A stretch of 64,000 bases of DNA, from NCBI GenBank assembly GCA_963816745.1, contig CAWFLQ010000001.1, positions 496,001 to 560,000 on the forward strand. Direction: 5' to 3'. The translations under genes were made by a program, and so were the position numbers. Each line of letters opens with the position of its first letter. Position 1 is the stretch's first letter. Below, one piece after another: positions 35,275 through 42,933 of the stretch. The notes under the pieces were generated by a model. It ran no database searches and was not told where the DNA came from. It saw nothing but the letters and a program-made list of their open reading frames with translations. This stretch comes from VAZQ01 sp963816745 (GTDB lineage: Bacteria > Pseudomonadota > Alphaproteobacteria > Rhizobiales > Xanthobacteraceae).

Positions 35275-36606
35275 ATGGCCTCCGGATCGTTCGACTTTGC
35301 GCCCGTGTTGGCCGCCGGATTGCCGCCGCCGGCGGCGAAGTGGGCGGGGTCCCCGAAGTACAACTTCACCGGGGGGAACAACGACGCCGATCAGGTCCCG
35401 CTCGATCGCCTGATCGCGGCAGCCAATGCCGTGCTCGCGCGCGAGGGCCGGACGCTCGCGACCTACGGCCTCGCCAGCGGCCCGCTCGGGTACCGGCCGT
35501 TGCGCGAGTTCCTGGCGGCAAAACTCGCGCGCTCCGCCGGCATTTCCTGCACCGCCGACGAGATCCTGATCACGTCGGGCTCCCTGCAGGCGCTCGATCT
35601 CGTCAACGGCGTATTTCTTGCGCGCGGGGATACCGTCATCATCGAGCAGGAATGCTATCAGGGCTCGCTGAACCGGTTTACGCGCCTCGGCGTCAACGCC
35701 GTCGGCATTCCGCTCGACGGCGACGGCATGCGGACCGACATCGTGGCGACCGCGCTCGCCGATCTCGCGCGCCGCGGCATCAGACCCAAGTTCATCTACA
35801 CCATCCCGACCGTGCAGAATCCGACCGGCACCATCCTGAGCGAGCCGCGCCGTCGCGAGCTCTTGGCGCTCTCGAAGCAATACAACGTGCCGATCTTCGA
35901 GGACGATTGCTACGCCGACCTGATCTGGGACGGCCGGCGGCCGCCGGCCATCTACGCCATGAGCGAGAACGGCGGCGTCATCCATATCGGCTCGTTCTCG
36001 AAGTCGATCGCGCCCGCGCTACGCGTCGGCTACATCGTCGCGCCCTGGGATATTCTCTCGCGCATCCAATCGCTCAAGACCGACGCCGGCTCGGGTGCGC
36101 TGGAGCAGATGGTGCTGGGGGAATTCTGCGCCGCGCATTTCGACGAGCACGTGCCCAAGCTGACCCGCGGCCTGCGCGCCAAGCTCGACACGCTGATGGA
36201 ATCGCTGGCGGAGCATTTCGGCACCGCCGCCGAGTTCGACGAGCCCAAGGGCGGCATCTTCCTGTGGGTGAAGCTGCCCGACGTGGTCGACACGCAGAAG
36301 CTGGCGCAGGCGTCGCTCGCCTCCGGCGTCGCCATCAATCCCGGGCCGGAATGGTCGACGGACAAGGCTTACGGCAGGAGCCGGCTGCGCCTCTGCTTTG
36401 CCAGCCCCACGCATGAGCAGATCCGCGAAGGCGTTGCCGCGCTGGCCGAGGTCTGCCACCGGGAATTCGGCGTGCCGTTGCGGCGCGCGAATGTGGAGCA
36501 ACGGCCGGTCTGTTCCCCTCTCCGACCAAACCCCGGCCCGCCGGGGTTTGGTCACCTAAAATTTGCCGGAAGCGGGCAAGCCCGCCGCCGGCTGGGGAGG
36601 GGCTAG
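35275..36606 (+). CDS. PLP-dependent aminotransferase, fold type I (2-aminoadipate/valine-pyruvate-like)
   Basis: A 443-residue frame; the enzyme itself takes about the first 405. Landmarks are YNFTGGNNDADQVPLD, ATYGLASGPLGYRPLREFLA, IPTVQNPTGTILS and the PLP lysine in GSFSKSIAPALRVGY. This is the LysN/aromatic aminotransferase subgroup without the MocR DNA-binding part. The last 35 residues run through GC-rich palindromic repeats (36520-36600) and look like junk extension after loss of the original stop. Amino donor and acceptor unknown. Confidence 0.85.
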   Translation: MASGSFDFAPVLAAGLPPPAAKWAGSPKYNFTGGNNDADQVPLDRLIAAANAVLAREGRTLATYGLASGPLGYRPLREFLAAKLARSAGISCTADEILITSGSLQALDLVNGVFLARGDTVIIEQECYQGSLNRFTRLGVNAVGIPLDGDGMRTDIVATALADLARRGIRPKFIYTIPTVQNPTGTILSEPRRRELLALSKQYNVPIFEDDCYADLIWDGRRPPAIYAMSENGGVIHIGSFSKSIAPALRVGYIVAPWDILSRIQSLKTDAGSGALEQMVLGEFCAAHFDEHVPKLTRGLRAKLDTLMESLAEHFGTAAEFDEPKGGIFLWVKLPDVVDTQKLAQASLASGVAINPGPEWSTDKAYGRSRLRLCFASPTHEQIREGVAALAEVCHREFGVPLRRANVEQRPVCSPLRPNPGPPGFGHLKFAGSGQARRRLGRG

Positions 36607-36710
36607 GGGTGGGGGTCCCGAGATCTTGCAGAGGTGGCGACAGCTGCACACCGCTGCACTACCCCCACCCCCAACCCCTCCCCACAAGGGGGAGGGGAGC
36701 GCACCGAGTT
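36510..36710. repeat. Cluster of palindromic repeats
   Basis: CCCCGGCCCGCCGGGG, GCGGGCAAGCCCGC and CCCCTCCCCACAAGGGGGAGGGG lie in tandem between two convergent genes. They include the 3' end of the aminotransferase frame and end just after the oxidoreductase stop region begins at 36722. Confidence 0.6.
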
Positions 36711-36721
36711 TGCAGCCTGAT

Positions 36722-37811
36722 CTAATCCTCCATCTGCAGCGGCAGGCGCACGCTCTGTCCCGTCGTCACCGCGCGCTCGATGGCGATGGTCGTCTCCAGA
36801 TTGATGCGCGCCTGCTCCGGCGTGCAGTGCACCGTCGGCGCGCCGGTCGCGAGATGATCGAGCCAGGCGCGCGTCTCGTTGCCGAGCGGCCCCCAGAAAT
36901 CGCCGACCGCCCAGTCGCCCGCGGTGTTGCTGCCGAGAAACGCCATGTTCGACTGCATGGTCCGGCACATAGGCGTGCGGGATGCCTTTCTCCGAGAACA
37001 GCAGGTGATCCATGTGGTCGTCGTCGATGATCATGGTGCCTTCGCTGCCGAGCAGCTCCACGCGGTCGGACTGGCCGAGCGTCGGGTAGCGCGCGGGCAG
37101 GGCATAGCTCACGCCGAGATTGATCACGGCGCCGTCGGCAAAGGTCACGATCGCCCAGGTCACGTCGTGGGCGCCGTAGCCGGCTTCCTTGAAGATGCCG
37201 TGCTGGCCGCGCGCCACCACCTCGACCGGCCGGTTGCCTTCCAGGAACCAGCACATGAGGTCGACGTAGTAGGTCAGCACGTCGAGCACCGGCGTGGCAT
37301 GGGCATCGCGCTTGAGAATGGCGAAGGCCTGGGCGCGCGAATTGTAGACGCGCGCGGTGCCGCCGACGACCTTGCCGAGGCGGCCGTGCAGCATCTGCTC
37401 CTTGGCGCGCAGGAAACAGTCCTTGTAGCGGCGGCTGTAGCCGACGCGGAGATTGCCCTTGGTCGCGCGCAAGGTGTCGAGGATCTTGTCGGCGTCGGTG
37501 AGCGAGAAGCCGATCGGCTTCTCCACCAGCACCGGCAAGCCGCGCTTGAGCGCCGTGAGGATCGGCTGCGTGTGCTCCTGCTCCGGCGTCGAGACGATGA
37601 CGGCGGTCACGTCGGGATGGTTGATCACCTCGTCGTTGCTGCCGGTGTGGAGATCGGCGCCGGCCTCTTCGGCGAGGTCGCGGGCGCGCGCGGGGTCGCG
37701 GTCGGAAATCGCCAGGAAGCGGACGGACGGATGCTTGGCCGCGAGCCGCGCCCGCAGCGTGCCGATGCGGCCGGCGCCGACGACGGCGATGCCGATGTTG
37801 GAGTGCTTCAT
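36722..37811 (-). pseudogene. Frameshifted Gfo/Idh/MocA-family oxidoreductase
   Basis: The main frame covers the NAD-binding Rossmann start (IGIAVVGAGRIGTLRARLAA), VIVSTPEQEHTQPI, the VEKPIGFSLTDADKIL motif with the catalytic Lys, and GTARVYNSRAQAF. A one-base change near 36955 moves the last 80 residues (SNMAFLGSNTAGDWAVGDFW ... RLPLQMED) to another frame. The whole resembles inositol 2-dehydrogenase and related sugar oxidoreductases. It is followed six bases later by an enolase-superfamily gene, suggesting a small catabolic operon for a polyol or sugar acid. Confidence 0.85.
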
Positions 37812-37817
37812 CTACTG

Positions 37818-38940
37818 CTACGCCACCTGCCGCACCGGGACGTCGCGCCGGTAGCGGCGCACGCGGTCCTCGTCGACGTCGATCCCGAGGCCGGGACGGT
37901 CGGACACCTCCACGTGTCCGCGCTCGACGCGGATCGGCCGCGCCGTCACGTCGTCGGCGAGCCCTTCATGAGACAAGGTCAGACCCCACGATATCTGCGG
38001 CAGCGCGGCGGCGATGTGCAGTCCGGCCGCGCCGGCGAGGCTCGACTCTCCGGTCTTGCACGACACGTTCACCGCCATCCCGAGCTGCTCGCACAAGACG
38101 CCCGCCGCCATCACGGCGCGCATGCCGCCGAGCTTGATGGTCTTGAGGCTCACGCCGCGCGCGGCCTTGCGCTCGTGGTGGCGGCGGATGTCCTCGAGGC
38201 TGTGGATGCTCTCGTCCGCGCCGATCGCGAAATCCGCCGCCGCTGCGACCGCCGCCATCCCCGCGATGTCGTCGGCGAGCACCGGCTGCTCGAAGAAATC
38301 GAGCCCGCTGCCGGCGACCGCGCGGGCATATTGCAGCGCCTCCTCCGTGCTCCAGCCCTGGTTGGCATCGGACGAGATCAGCAGGCCCGGGCCGAGCAAT
38401 TGGCAGACCTGGCGCGTGCGCTCGCCGTCGATCAGCGGCTTGTCGATGCCGACCTTGATCTTGAAGGCCTGAAAGCCTTCGGCCTTCTTCTTCTCGGCGT
38501 CGCGCAGGTCGCCGGCGAGCTCGCCGTTGCTGATGACGCCGAGCAGCGCGATGCGGCTGCGCCGCTTCTCGCCGAGCAGCGCATAGACCGGCTGGTTGGT
38601 GGCGCGGCCGACGAGATCGTGGATCGCCATCTCGATCGCGGCCTTGGCGGCGCTGTTGCCGTACATGCGGCCGGCCATCGCCGCGCAGCGTGCCGGCGAT
38701 GTCCTCGGCGAGACGGCCCTCGACCGCCGGCGTGAGATAGTGGACGGCCGCCGTCATGCTCTCGACGGTCTCGCCGGTCATGGTCGGCGCCGAGGCGGCC
38801 TCGCCCCAGCCGACGACGCCGTTGTCGGCCTCGACGCGGACGATCACGTTGTCCGCCTGCCTGATCTCGACGCCCGCCATGAAGACGGGCTTCTTCATGG
38901 GGAAGCTGACGGCGATCGGCTCGACGCGTTTGATTTTCAC
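37818..38940 (-). pseudogene. Frameshifted mandelate racemase/muconate lactonizing-type enzyme
   Basis: A GTG at 38940 with GAGGAG before it starts KIKRVEPIAVSFPMKKPVFM, the enolase-superfamily capping domain. Near 38690 one base change moves the frame to MAGRMYGNSAAKAAIEMAIHD and the barrel: FQAFKIKVG (the KxK-like catalytic pair), LISSDANQGW and the later Asp/Glu ligands. Length without the shift is about 373 residues. It could be a cycloisomerase or a sugar-acid dehydratase. The stop is seven bases before the oxidoreductase start. Confidence 0.85.
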
Positions 38941-38953
38941 GGGTGCAGTCTCC

Positions 38954-39364
38954 TCAACCTTTGTGCTCTTCGAGTTCGACCAGGGCGCCGAGAAAATCGC
39001 CGGGATGGATGAAAGCGATCCGCTCGCCGGCGACGTTGTGCTGCGGCTTGCCGTTGCCCAGCACGCGGATGCCACTTTGGACTAAACCGCTCGCGGTCTT
39101 GTCCATCTCGTCGACGCTCAAAGAGAAATGATGGATGCCGCCCTTCGGGTTGCGTTCGAGGAACTTGGCCACCGGCGAATCCGGCCGCGACGGCTCCATC
39201 AGCTCGATCTTCGCGGCGCCCAGCTCGACATAGGCGAGGCGCACGCCCTGCTCGGCATTCACCATGCGCGGTCCGAGCCGAAGGCCGTATTTGTCATGGA
39301 GGTGTCGCGCCGCCGCTTCGATATCCGGCACGACGATCGACACATGGCTTAGTCCGGTAATCAT
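38954..39364 (-). CDS. mce: Methylmalonyl-CoA epimerase-like VOC protein
   Basis: A 136-residue vicinal-oxygen-chelate protein. It begins MITGLSHVSIVVPDIEAAAR, has VRLAYVELGAAKIELMEPS, the metal ligand pair in GGIHHFSLSVDEMD and ends GDFLGALVELEEHKG, very close to bacterial methylmalonyl-CoA epimerases. It stands 13 bases before the enolase-superfamily gene. The canonical reaction is the (R)/(S) interconversion of methylmalonyl-CoA; the context suggests a related epimerase is also possible. Confidence 0.83.
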   Translation of the reverse strand: MITGLSHVSIVVPDIEAAARHLHDKYGLRLGPRMVNAEQGVRLAYVELGAAKIELMEPSRPDSPVAKFLERNPKGGIHHFSLSVDEMDKTASGLVQSGIRVLGNGKPQHNVAGERIAFIHPGDFLGALVELEEHKG

Positions 39365-39435
39365 GGAGGTTCCCGACCTTCAGCTATCAGGGATATCTAG
39401 TAGCATTTGGCGGCGACCTCGTCTCTACTGGGTCC

Positions 39436-40506
39436 ATGCATCGCATAGAGCTTCCGGAACGGCCGCGCATCCTGGTGGTCGCCTTGCGCCGCCTCGGCGA
39501 CGTGCTGCTGACCACGCCGCTGATCCGCAGCATGCGGCGCGCGTGGCCGGATGCCACCATCGACGCGCTGGTGTTCGCCGGCACCGCCGGCATTCTCGAG
39601 GGCAATCCCGATCTCGACCGGGTCATCACCATGCCGGCGCGGCCGACCGCGCGTGAGACGCTCGCCCTGGCCGCGAAATTGTGGAAGCGCTACGCGCTCG
39701 CGGTCACGACCCAGAGCGGAGATCGCCCGACCATGTTCGCGCTCGCCGCCGGACGCGCTCATGTCGGTCCGGTGGAAGCACGGCTCAGCGGCACCGTGAA
39801 GCGCCAGATGCTTCGCCGCAGCGTGCCGGTCGCTGCCGGCGTGCATCGCGTCGAGGAGATGCTCCGCCTCGTCGATGCGCTCGGCATCGCGCGGGTGCCC
39901 GAGCTGGTCTGCCCGGAAAGCGCGGCGACCGCTGTTCCCGACACGCCTTATGCAGTTATCCATGCGGCGCCGATGTTCCGCTACAAGCGTTGGACGCGCG
40001 AGGGCTGGCGCGAGCTCGCCGCGGCGCTGCGCAAGCGCGGCCTCGCGATCATCGCGACCGGCGGGCCCGACGAAACCGAGCGCACATATCTCGACGAGCT
40101 GTGGCAGGACGACCCGTCGGTTCGCCGCCTCGACGGGCGGATGGCATGGCCCGAGCTCGCGGCGCTGCTCAAGCGGGCGAAGGTGTTCGTCGGGCCCGAT
40201 ACCTCGGTCACCCATCTCGCCGCCGCCAGCGGCTGCCCGACCATTGCGCTCTACGGGCCGACGGATCCGCGGCTCTGGGGACCGTGGCCGACCGGCGGAC
40301 TGCGCGACATGTGGCTCGCCGCGGGCCGGACGCAGCGGCGCGGCAACATCTGGCTGGTGCAGAATCCGCTGCCGTGCCTGCCGTGCCAGAAGGAAGGTTG
40401 CGACCGCCACATCGAGAGCTACAGCCGCTGCCTCGATGAGCTCGCGCCGCAACAGGTGCTCGCCGCTGTCGACGAGGCGTTGGCGGCGAAGCGTGTCATG
40501 GGTTGA
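39436..40506 (+). CDS. Glycosyltransferase family 9 (ADP-heptosyltransferase-like)
   Basis: A 356-residue GT-B enzyme. The start RPRILVVALRRLGDVLLTTP is the GT9 N-terminal nucleotide-sugar fold. Further marks are PYAVIHAAPMFRYKRWTREG and the C-terminal donor site KVFVGPDTSVTHLAAASGCP followed by ALYGPTDPRLWGPW. A PCLPCQKEGCDRH cysteine cluster near the end is typical of some family members. It probably adds a heptose or other sugar to the lipopolysaccharide core. Divergent from the epimerase gene. Confidence 0.9.
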   Translation: MHRIELPERPRILVVALRRLGDVLLTTPLIRSMRRAWPDATIDALVFAGTAGILEGNPDLDRVITMPARPTARETLALAAKLWKRYALAVTTQSGDRPTMFALAAGRAHVGPVEARLSGTVKRQMLRRSVPVAAGVHRVEEMLRLVDALGIARVPELVCPESAATAVPDTPYAVIHAAPMFRYKRWTREGWRELAAALRKRGLAIIATGGPDETERTYLDELWQDDPSVRRLDGRMAWPELAALLKRAKVFVGPDTSVTHLAAASGCPTIALYGPTDPRLWGPWPTGGLRDMWLAAGRTQRRGNIWLVQNPLPCLPCQKEGCDRHIESYSRCLDELAPQQVLAAVDEALAAKRVMG

Positions 40507-40587
40507 CTTTTTACTCCCGTTGTGAGAGAGACGCGGCCCTTAAACGGCTGCGGGCCAAGTCTCGCGGACCGATCGTCAGAGGAAGTG

Positions 40588-40740
40588 ATGCTTTCGACCA
40601 GGTCATATACCGCGCTGAGCGTCGCCGCCGCGCTGCCGTTCAATCGGCAGGGCGATTGGCGGCGCGCGTTCGTGGCATTGGCATTCGAGCATCAGACGAT
40701 AGCGAAGCCCGAGCGAGGGCTAGGCTTAACACCGGCGTAA
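40588..40740 (+). CDS. Possible 50-residue hypothetical protein
   Basis: The ATG at 40588 follows GAGGAAGTG. The product (MLSTRSYTALSVAAALPFNR...) has no recognisable family. It sits between the heptosyltransferase-like gene and the GTG-start ORF at 40788. I give it low weight because ribosome site and frame could be chance. Confidence 0.3.
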   Translation: MLSTRSYTALSVAAALPFNRQGDWRRAFVALAFEHQTIAKPERGLGLTPA

Positions 40741-40787
40741 CCTGGCGGAGACCCGATAGTCCTCCGCCAAACAGGCAGGAGGACCAA

Positions 40788-40961
40788 GTGGTCCGCAACG
40801 ACACCGAGCAGCGCAAGGCGACCCCGACCGCGGATGTACCGGCGGGTGCTCGCGCACGCTCGTTCGCCGGCACACAACTCGACATCGACGACAAGAACGT
40901 CGCCCGCGCCGTACTCGCGCGCGCGGACGACGACTTCGATCGGATCTTCGGGTCCGAGTGA
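40788..40961 (+). CDS. 57-residue hypothetical protein just upstream of the tRNA array
   Basis: A GTG at 40788 is preceded by GGCAGGAGGACCAA, a strong ribosome site. The polar product (VVRNDTEQRKATPTADVPAG ... DDDFDRIFGSE) has an acidic C-terminal half with LDIDDKNVARAVLARADDDF. No family is recognised. A 7-bp hairpin (TGGCGGA/TCCGCCA, 40744-40770) stands in its leader. It is the last protein gene before the array and might share its origin. Confidence 0.5.
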   Translation: MVRNDTEQRKATPTADVPAGARARSFAGTQLDIDDKNVARAVLARADDDFDRIFGSE

Positions 40962-41077
40962 CTGAAATGCGCAGGCCGGCGCCCCCGGAGCATAAGGGCG
41001 CCACCTCGACCGGTAGTGGTCCCCTTCAGTGGGGCGGGCCCGAAAGGGACGCTGGTTTCGGCGGGGTGAGTAACGAT

Positions 41078-41153
41078 GCTGGTTTAGCTCATCGGGCAGA
41101 GCGCCGATTTCGTAAGTCGGAGGCGGCGTGTTCGAGTCACGCAACCAGCACCA
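41078..41153 (+). tRNA. tRNA-Thr (anticodon CGT)
   Basis: Full cloverleaf by pairing: acceptor GCTGGTT/AACCAGC, D stem GCTC/GAGC, anticodon loop TTCGTAA, T arm GCGTG/CACGC with TTCGAGT, A73 and encoded CCA. First member of the array. Confidence 0.93.
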
Positions 41154-41154
41154 T

Positions 41155-41231
41155 GCCCGTATAGCTCAACTGGTAGAGCCCCGGCCTTGTAAGCCGGGTG
41201 ATGCAGGTTCGATGCCGTGCTGCGGGCTCCA
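41155..41231 (+). tRNA. tRNA-Thr (anticodon TGT), bulged T stem
   Basis: Acceptor GCCCGTA pairs with TGCGGGC; anticodon loop CTTGTAA on a perfect 5-bp stem. The T stem has an extra base (CCGTGC against GCAGG), leaving a bulge. T73 and encoded CCA. Confidence 0.85.
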
Positions 41232-41235
41232 ATCC

Positions 41236-41311
41236 GCCGTCATAGCTCATTCGGCAGAGCACCTCGTTGGTATCGAGGAGGCGCCTGGATCGAAGCCAGG
41301 TGACGGCACCA
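41236..41311 (+). tRNA. tRNA-Thr (anticodon GGT)
   Basis: All four stems pair. The anticodon loop is TTGGTAT. The T loop is ATCGAAG, so base 54 is A instead of T. A73 and encoded CCA. With its two neighbours it completes a three-member Thr set. Confidence 0.92.
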
Positions 41312-41312
41312 T

Positions 41313-41389
41313 GCGCCGGTAGCCCAACGGCAGGAGGCATCTCGCTCAGAACGAGAGCAGTGCTGGTTCGAATCCAGCTCGGCGCACCA
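41313..41389 (+). tRNA. tRNA-Leu (anticodon CAG) with a short variable loop
   Basis: Acceptor GCGCCGG/TCGGCGC, anticodon stem TCTCG/CGAGA with loop CTCAGAA, T arm GCTGG/CCAGC, A73 and CCA. The variable loop is five bases (GCAGT) where bacterial tRNA-Leu has a stem of over ten. Confidence 0.88.
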
Positions 41390-41392
41390 ATT

Positions 41393-41465
41393 GCCCGCGT
41401 AGCCCAATCGGTAGAGGCCCGGGCTTAAACCCCGAAGAGTGCGGGTTCGATGCCCGCCGCGGGTA
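41393..41465 (+). tRNA. tRNA-Leu (anticodon TAA), short variable loop, no encoded CCA
   Basis: Acceptor GCCCGCG/CGCGGGT, anticodon loop CTTAAAC, T arm GCGGG/CCCGC. The variable loop is five bases. After A73 there is one base (C) and then the next tRNA begins, so CCA is not encoded. Confidence 0.86.
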
Positions 41466-41466
41466 C

Positions 41467-41543
41467 GCGCTGGTAGCCCAATTGGCAGAGGCGGCCGTTT
41501 CAAACGCGGCATGTTGCAGGTTCAACTCCTGCGCAGCGCACCA
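41467..41543 (+). tRNA. tRNA-Leu (anticodon CAA), short variable loop
   Basis: Acceptor GCGCTGG/GCAGCGC (one G-G mismatch), anticodon stem GCCGT/GCGGC with loop TTCAAAC, T arm GCAGG/CCTGC, A73 and CCA. Variable loop ATGTT, five bases. Confidence 0.86.
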
Positions 41544-41560
41544 ACCTTTCTGCTCTTCAT

Positions 41561-41636
41561 GCTCCCTTCGCCAAGCGGCAAAGGCATCGCTTTCACATAG
41601 CGACATTCCGGGGTTCGAGTCCCTGAGGGAGCACCA
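41561..41636 (+). tRNA. tRNA-Val (anticodon CAC)
   Basis: Acceptor GCTCCCT/AGGGAGC, three-pair D stem GCC/GGC with a ten-base loop, anticodon stem TCGCT/AGCGA with loop TTCACAT, T arm CGGGG/CCCTG, A73 and CCA. Confidence 0.9.
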
Positions 41637-41669
41637 ATCTCGAAGGTATGGCCGCGATGGCCACGCCTC

Positions 41670-41745
41670 GCGTCCGTAGCTCAATCGGGAGAGCGCCGCT
41701 TTGACATAGCGGAGGCACGAGGATCGAAACCTCGCGGACGCACCA
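41670..41745 (+). tRNA. tRNA-Val (anticodon GAC)
   Basis: Acceptor GCGTCCG/CGGACGC, D stem GCTC/GAGC, anticodon stem CCGCT/AGCGG with loop TTGACAT, T stem CGAGG/CCTCG with loop ATCGAAA, A73 and CCA. Confidence 0.93.
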
Positions 41746-41765
41746 TTCGCGCACTTGCTCAGCAC

Positions 41766-41842
41766 GCGTCTGTACCCCAATCGGCAGAGGGAGCGGTTTG
41801 AGAGGCCGTACAGTGTCCGTTCGAGTCGGACCAGACGCACCA
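41766..41842 (+). tRNA. tRNA-Leu (anticodon GAG), short variable loop
   Basis: Acceptor GCGTCTG/CAGACGC, anticodon stem GCGGT/GCCGT with loop TTGAGAG, T arm GTCCG/CGGAC, A73 and CCA. Variable loop ACAGT, five bases. Position 10 region is CCCC rather than GCCC. Confidence 0.87.
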
Positions 41843-41867
41843 ATCAATGCCCCGTTACGCTTCCATC

Positions 41868-41942
41868 GCGCGTCTAGCTCAACGGTAGAGCCAACCGCTC
41901 ATAACGGTTTCGATGTCGGTTCGACTCCGGCGACGCGTACCA
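41868..41942 (+). tRNA. tRNA-Met or tRNA-Ile2 (anticodon CAT)
   Basis: Acceptor GCGCGTC/GACGCGT (first pair G-U), D stem GCTC/GAGC, anticodon stem AACCG/CGGTT with loop CTCATAA, T arm GTCGG/CCGGC, A73 and CCA. Whether C34 is modified to lysidine cannot be read. Confidence 0.9.
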
Positions 41943-41962
41943 CCGCAACAGAGGAGGTCGAC

Positions 41963-42547
41963 ATGCAGGGTCACCCTGCGCTGGTGCTGAATGCCGACTT
42001 CCGGCCGCTCAGCTATTTCCCGCTGTCGTTGATGCCGTGGCAGGACGCGGTGCGCAACGTCTACGAGGACAAGATCTCCGTCGTGGCCGAGTACGACCGG
42101 GTGGTCCGCAGTCCGTCGATTGCCATGCGGCTGCCGTCGGTCGTCGCGCTGCGCGAATACCGGCCGATGCCGACGCGAGTGGCGTTCACGCGCTTCAACG
42201 TGTTCCTGCGCGATCGTTTCCGCTGCCAATACTGCGGAGGCGCCTTCACCGCGAAGGAACTCACCTTCGAGCACGTGACCCCGCGATCGCTCGGCGGCAG
42301 GACGGCATGGGACAACATCGTCGCGGCTTGCGATCCTTGCAACGTTGCCAAGGACAACAAGCTGCTGATGAAGCCGATGCGGGCGCCGCGGGAGCCGACG
42401 CCGGGCGAGTTGCTCGCCGCGAAGCGTTGCTTCCCGCCGAATTTCCTGCACGAGAGCTGGGCCGACTTCCTGTACTGGGATGTCGAGCTCGAAGTCGTAA
42501 CGAGATGGGCGACCGCGTGCGCGCGGTCGCCCATTGTCCTCCCGTAG
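41963..42547 (+). CDS. HNH endonuclease encoded inside the tRNA array
   Basis: A 194-residue protein from the ATG at 41963, preceded by AGAGGAGGTCGAC. The N-terminal part (ALVLNADFRPLSYFPLSLMP) matches a conserved alphaproteobacterial HNH family. The nuclease site is intact: FRCQYCGG, then LTFEHVTPRSLGG with the catalytic His, WDNIVAACDPCNVAKDN with Asn and the second Cys pair. The 3' end runs into the following tRNA-Arg: its TAG stop is made by bases 8-10 of that tRNA. It stands 20 bases after tRNA-Met. It may be a mobility nuclease of the array, a defence enzyme, or a paralogue of the chromosomal HNH gene; the target is unknown. Confidence 0.92.
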   Translation: MQGHPALVLNADFRPLSYFPLSLMPWQDAVRNVYEDKISVVAEYDRVVRSPSIAMRLPSVVALREYRPMPTRVAFTRFNVFLRDRFRCQYCGGAFTAKELTFEHVTPRSLGGRTAWDNIVAACDPCNVAKDNKLLMKPMRAPREPTPGELLAAKRCFPPNFLHESWADFLYWDVELEVVTRWATACARSPIVLP

Positions 42548-42613
42548 CTCAGCGGAAGAGCGCCACGCTTCGAACGTGGGCCTGCGCAGGTTCGATTCCT
42601 GCCGGGAGGTCCA
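42538..42613 (+). tRNA. tRNA-Arg (anticodon TCG), overlapping the HNH gene
   Basis: Acceptor CCTCCCG/CGGGAGG, D stem GCTC/GAGC, anticodon stem CCACG/CGTGG with loop CTTCGAA, T arm GCAGG/CCTGC, T73 and CCA. The first ten bases are also the last codons and stop of the HNH gene. Confidence 0.94.
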
Positions 42614-42617
42614 ATAC

Positions 42618-42692
42618 GGATGGGGAGCCGGCGCGGCCTTGAAAACCGATGGCCCCTTCGGGGGTGTGGATCGTTCCCACCGCCTTCCGCCA
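42618..42692 (+). tRNA. Degenerate tRNA-Ser (anticodon TGA) with an internal deletion
   Basis: The acceptor GGATGGG faces GCCTTCC with mismatches. The loop CTTGAAA, the long variable arm (GGCCCCTTCGGGGG), G73 and CCA are tRNA-Ser features. About 15 bases of D arm and 5' anticodon stem are missing, so it is probably not functional. Confidence 0.6.
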
Positions 42693-42696
42693 ATAT

Positions 42697-42783
42697 GGAA
42701 AGTGAACCGGCCGGGTGGTCGGCGCCCGTTGGAAGCGGGCTGGGCGCGCGAGCGCTGCGGATCGAGACCGTCGCTTTCCGCCA
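42697..42783 (+). tRNA. tRNA-Ser (anticodon GGA)
   Basis: Acceptor GGAAAGT/GCTTTCC, D stem ACC/GGT, anticodon stem GCCCG/CGGGC with loop TTGGAAG, long variable arm with a GCGC/GCGC stem, T arm with loop ATCGAGA, G73 and CCA. Confidence 0.9.
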
Positions 42784-42787
42784 GCTT

Positions 42788-42877
42788 GGAGAGTCAACCG
42801 GACAAGCGCGCCGGCACGGCTTCGAAACCCGATGGGGCCTTCACGGGCCTGAGAGGCGGGATCTCGGCTCTCCACCA
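42788..42877 (+). tRNA. tRNA-Ser (anticodon CGA), T loop lacks TTC
   Basis: Acceptor GGAGAGT/GCTCTCC, anticodon loop TTCGAAA on a stem with mismatched ends, long variable arm and T stem TGAGA/TCTCG. The T loop is GGCGGGA instead of TTC-like and base 73 is A not G, so activity is doubtful. Confidence 0.7.
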
Positions 42878-42933
42878 ATTTTTGACGCAGCGTCAAGAAA
42901 CCAGCATGATCGCTGTTCAACCAAAATAGCCAT

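Noticed and set aside
40990..41060. A possible further tRNA before the array (GTCCCCTTCAGTGGGGC region)
   Set aside because: Only a short hairpin forms; no T arm, anticodon arm or CCA is found.
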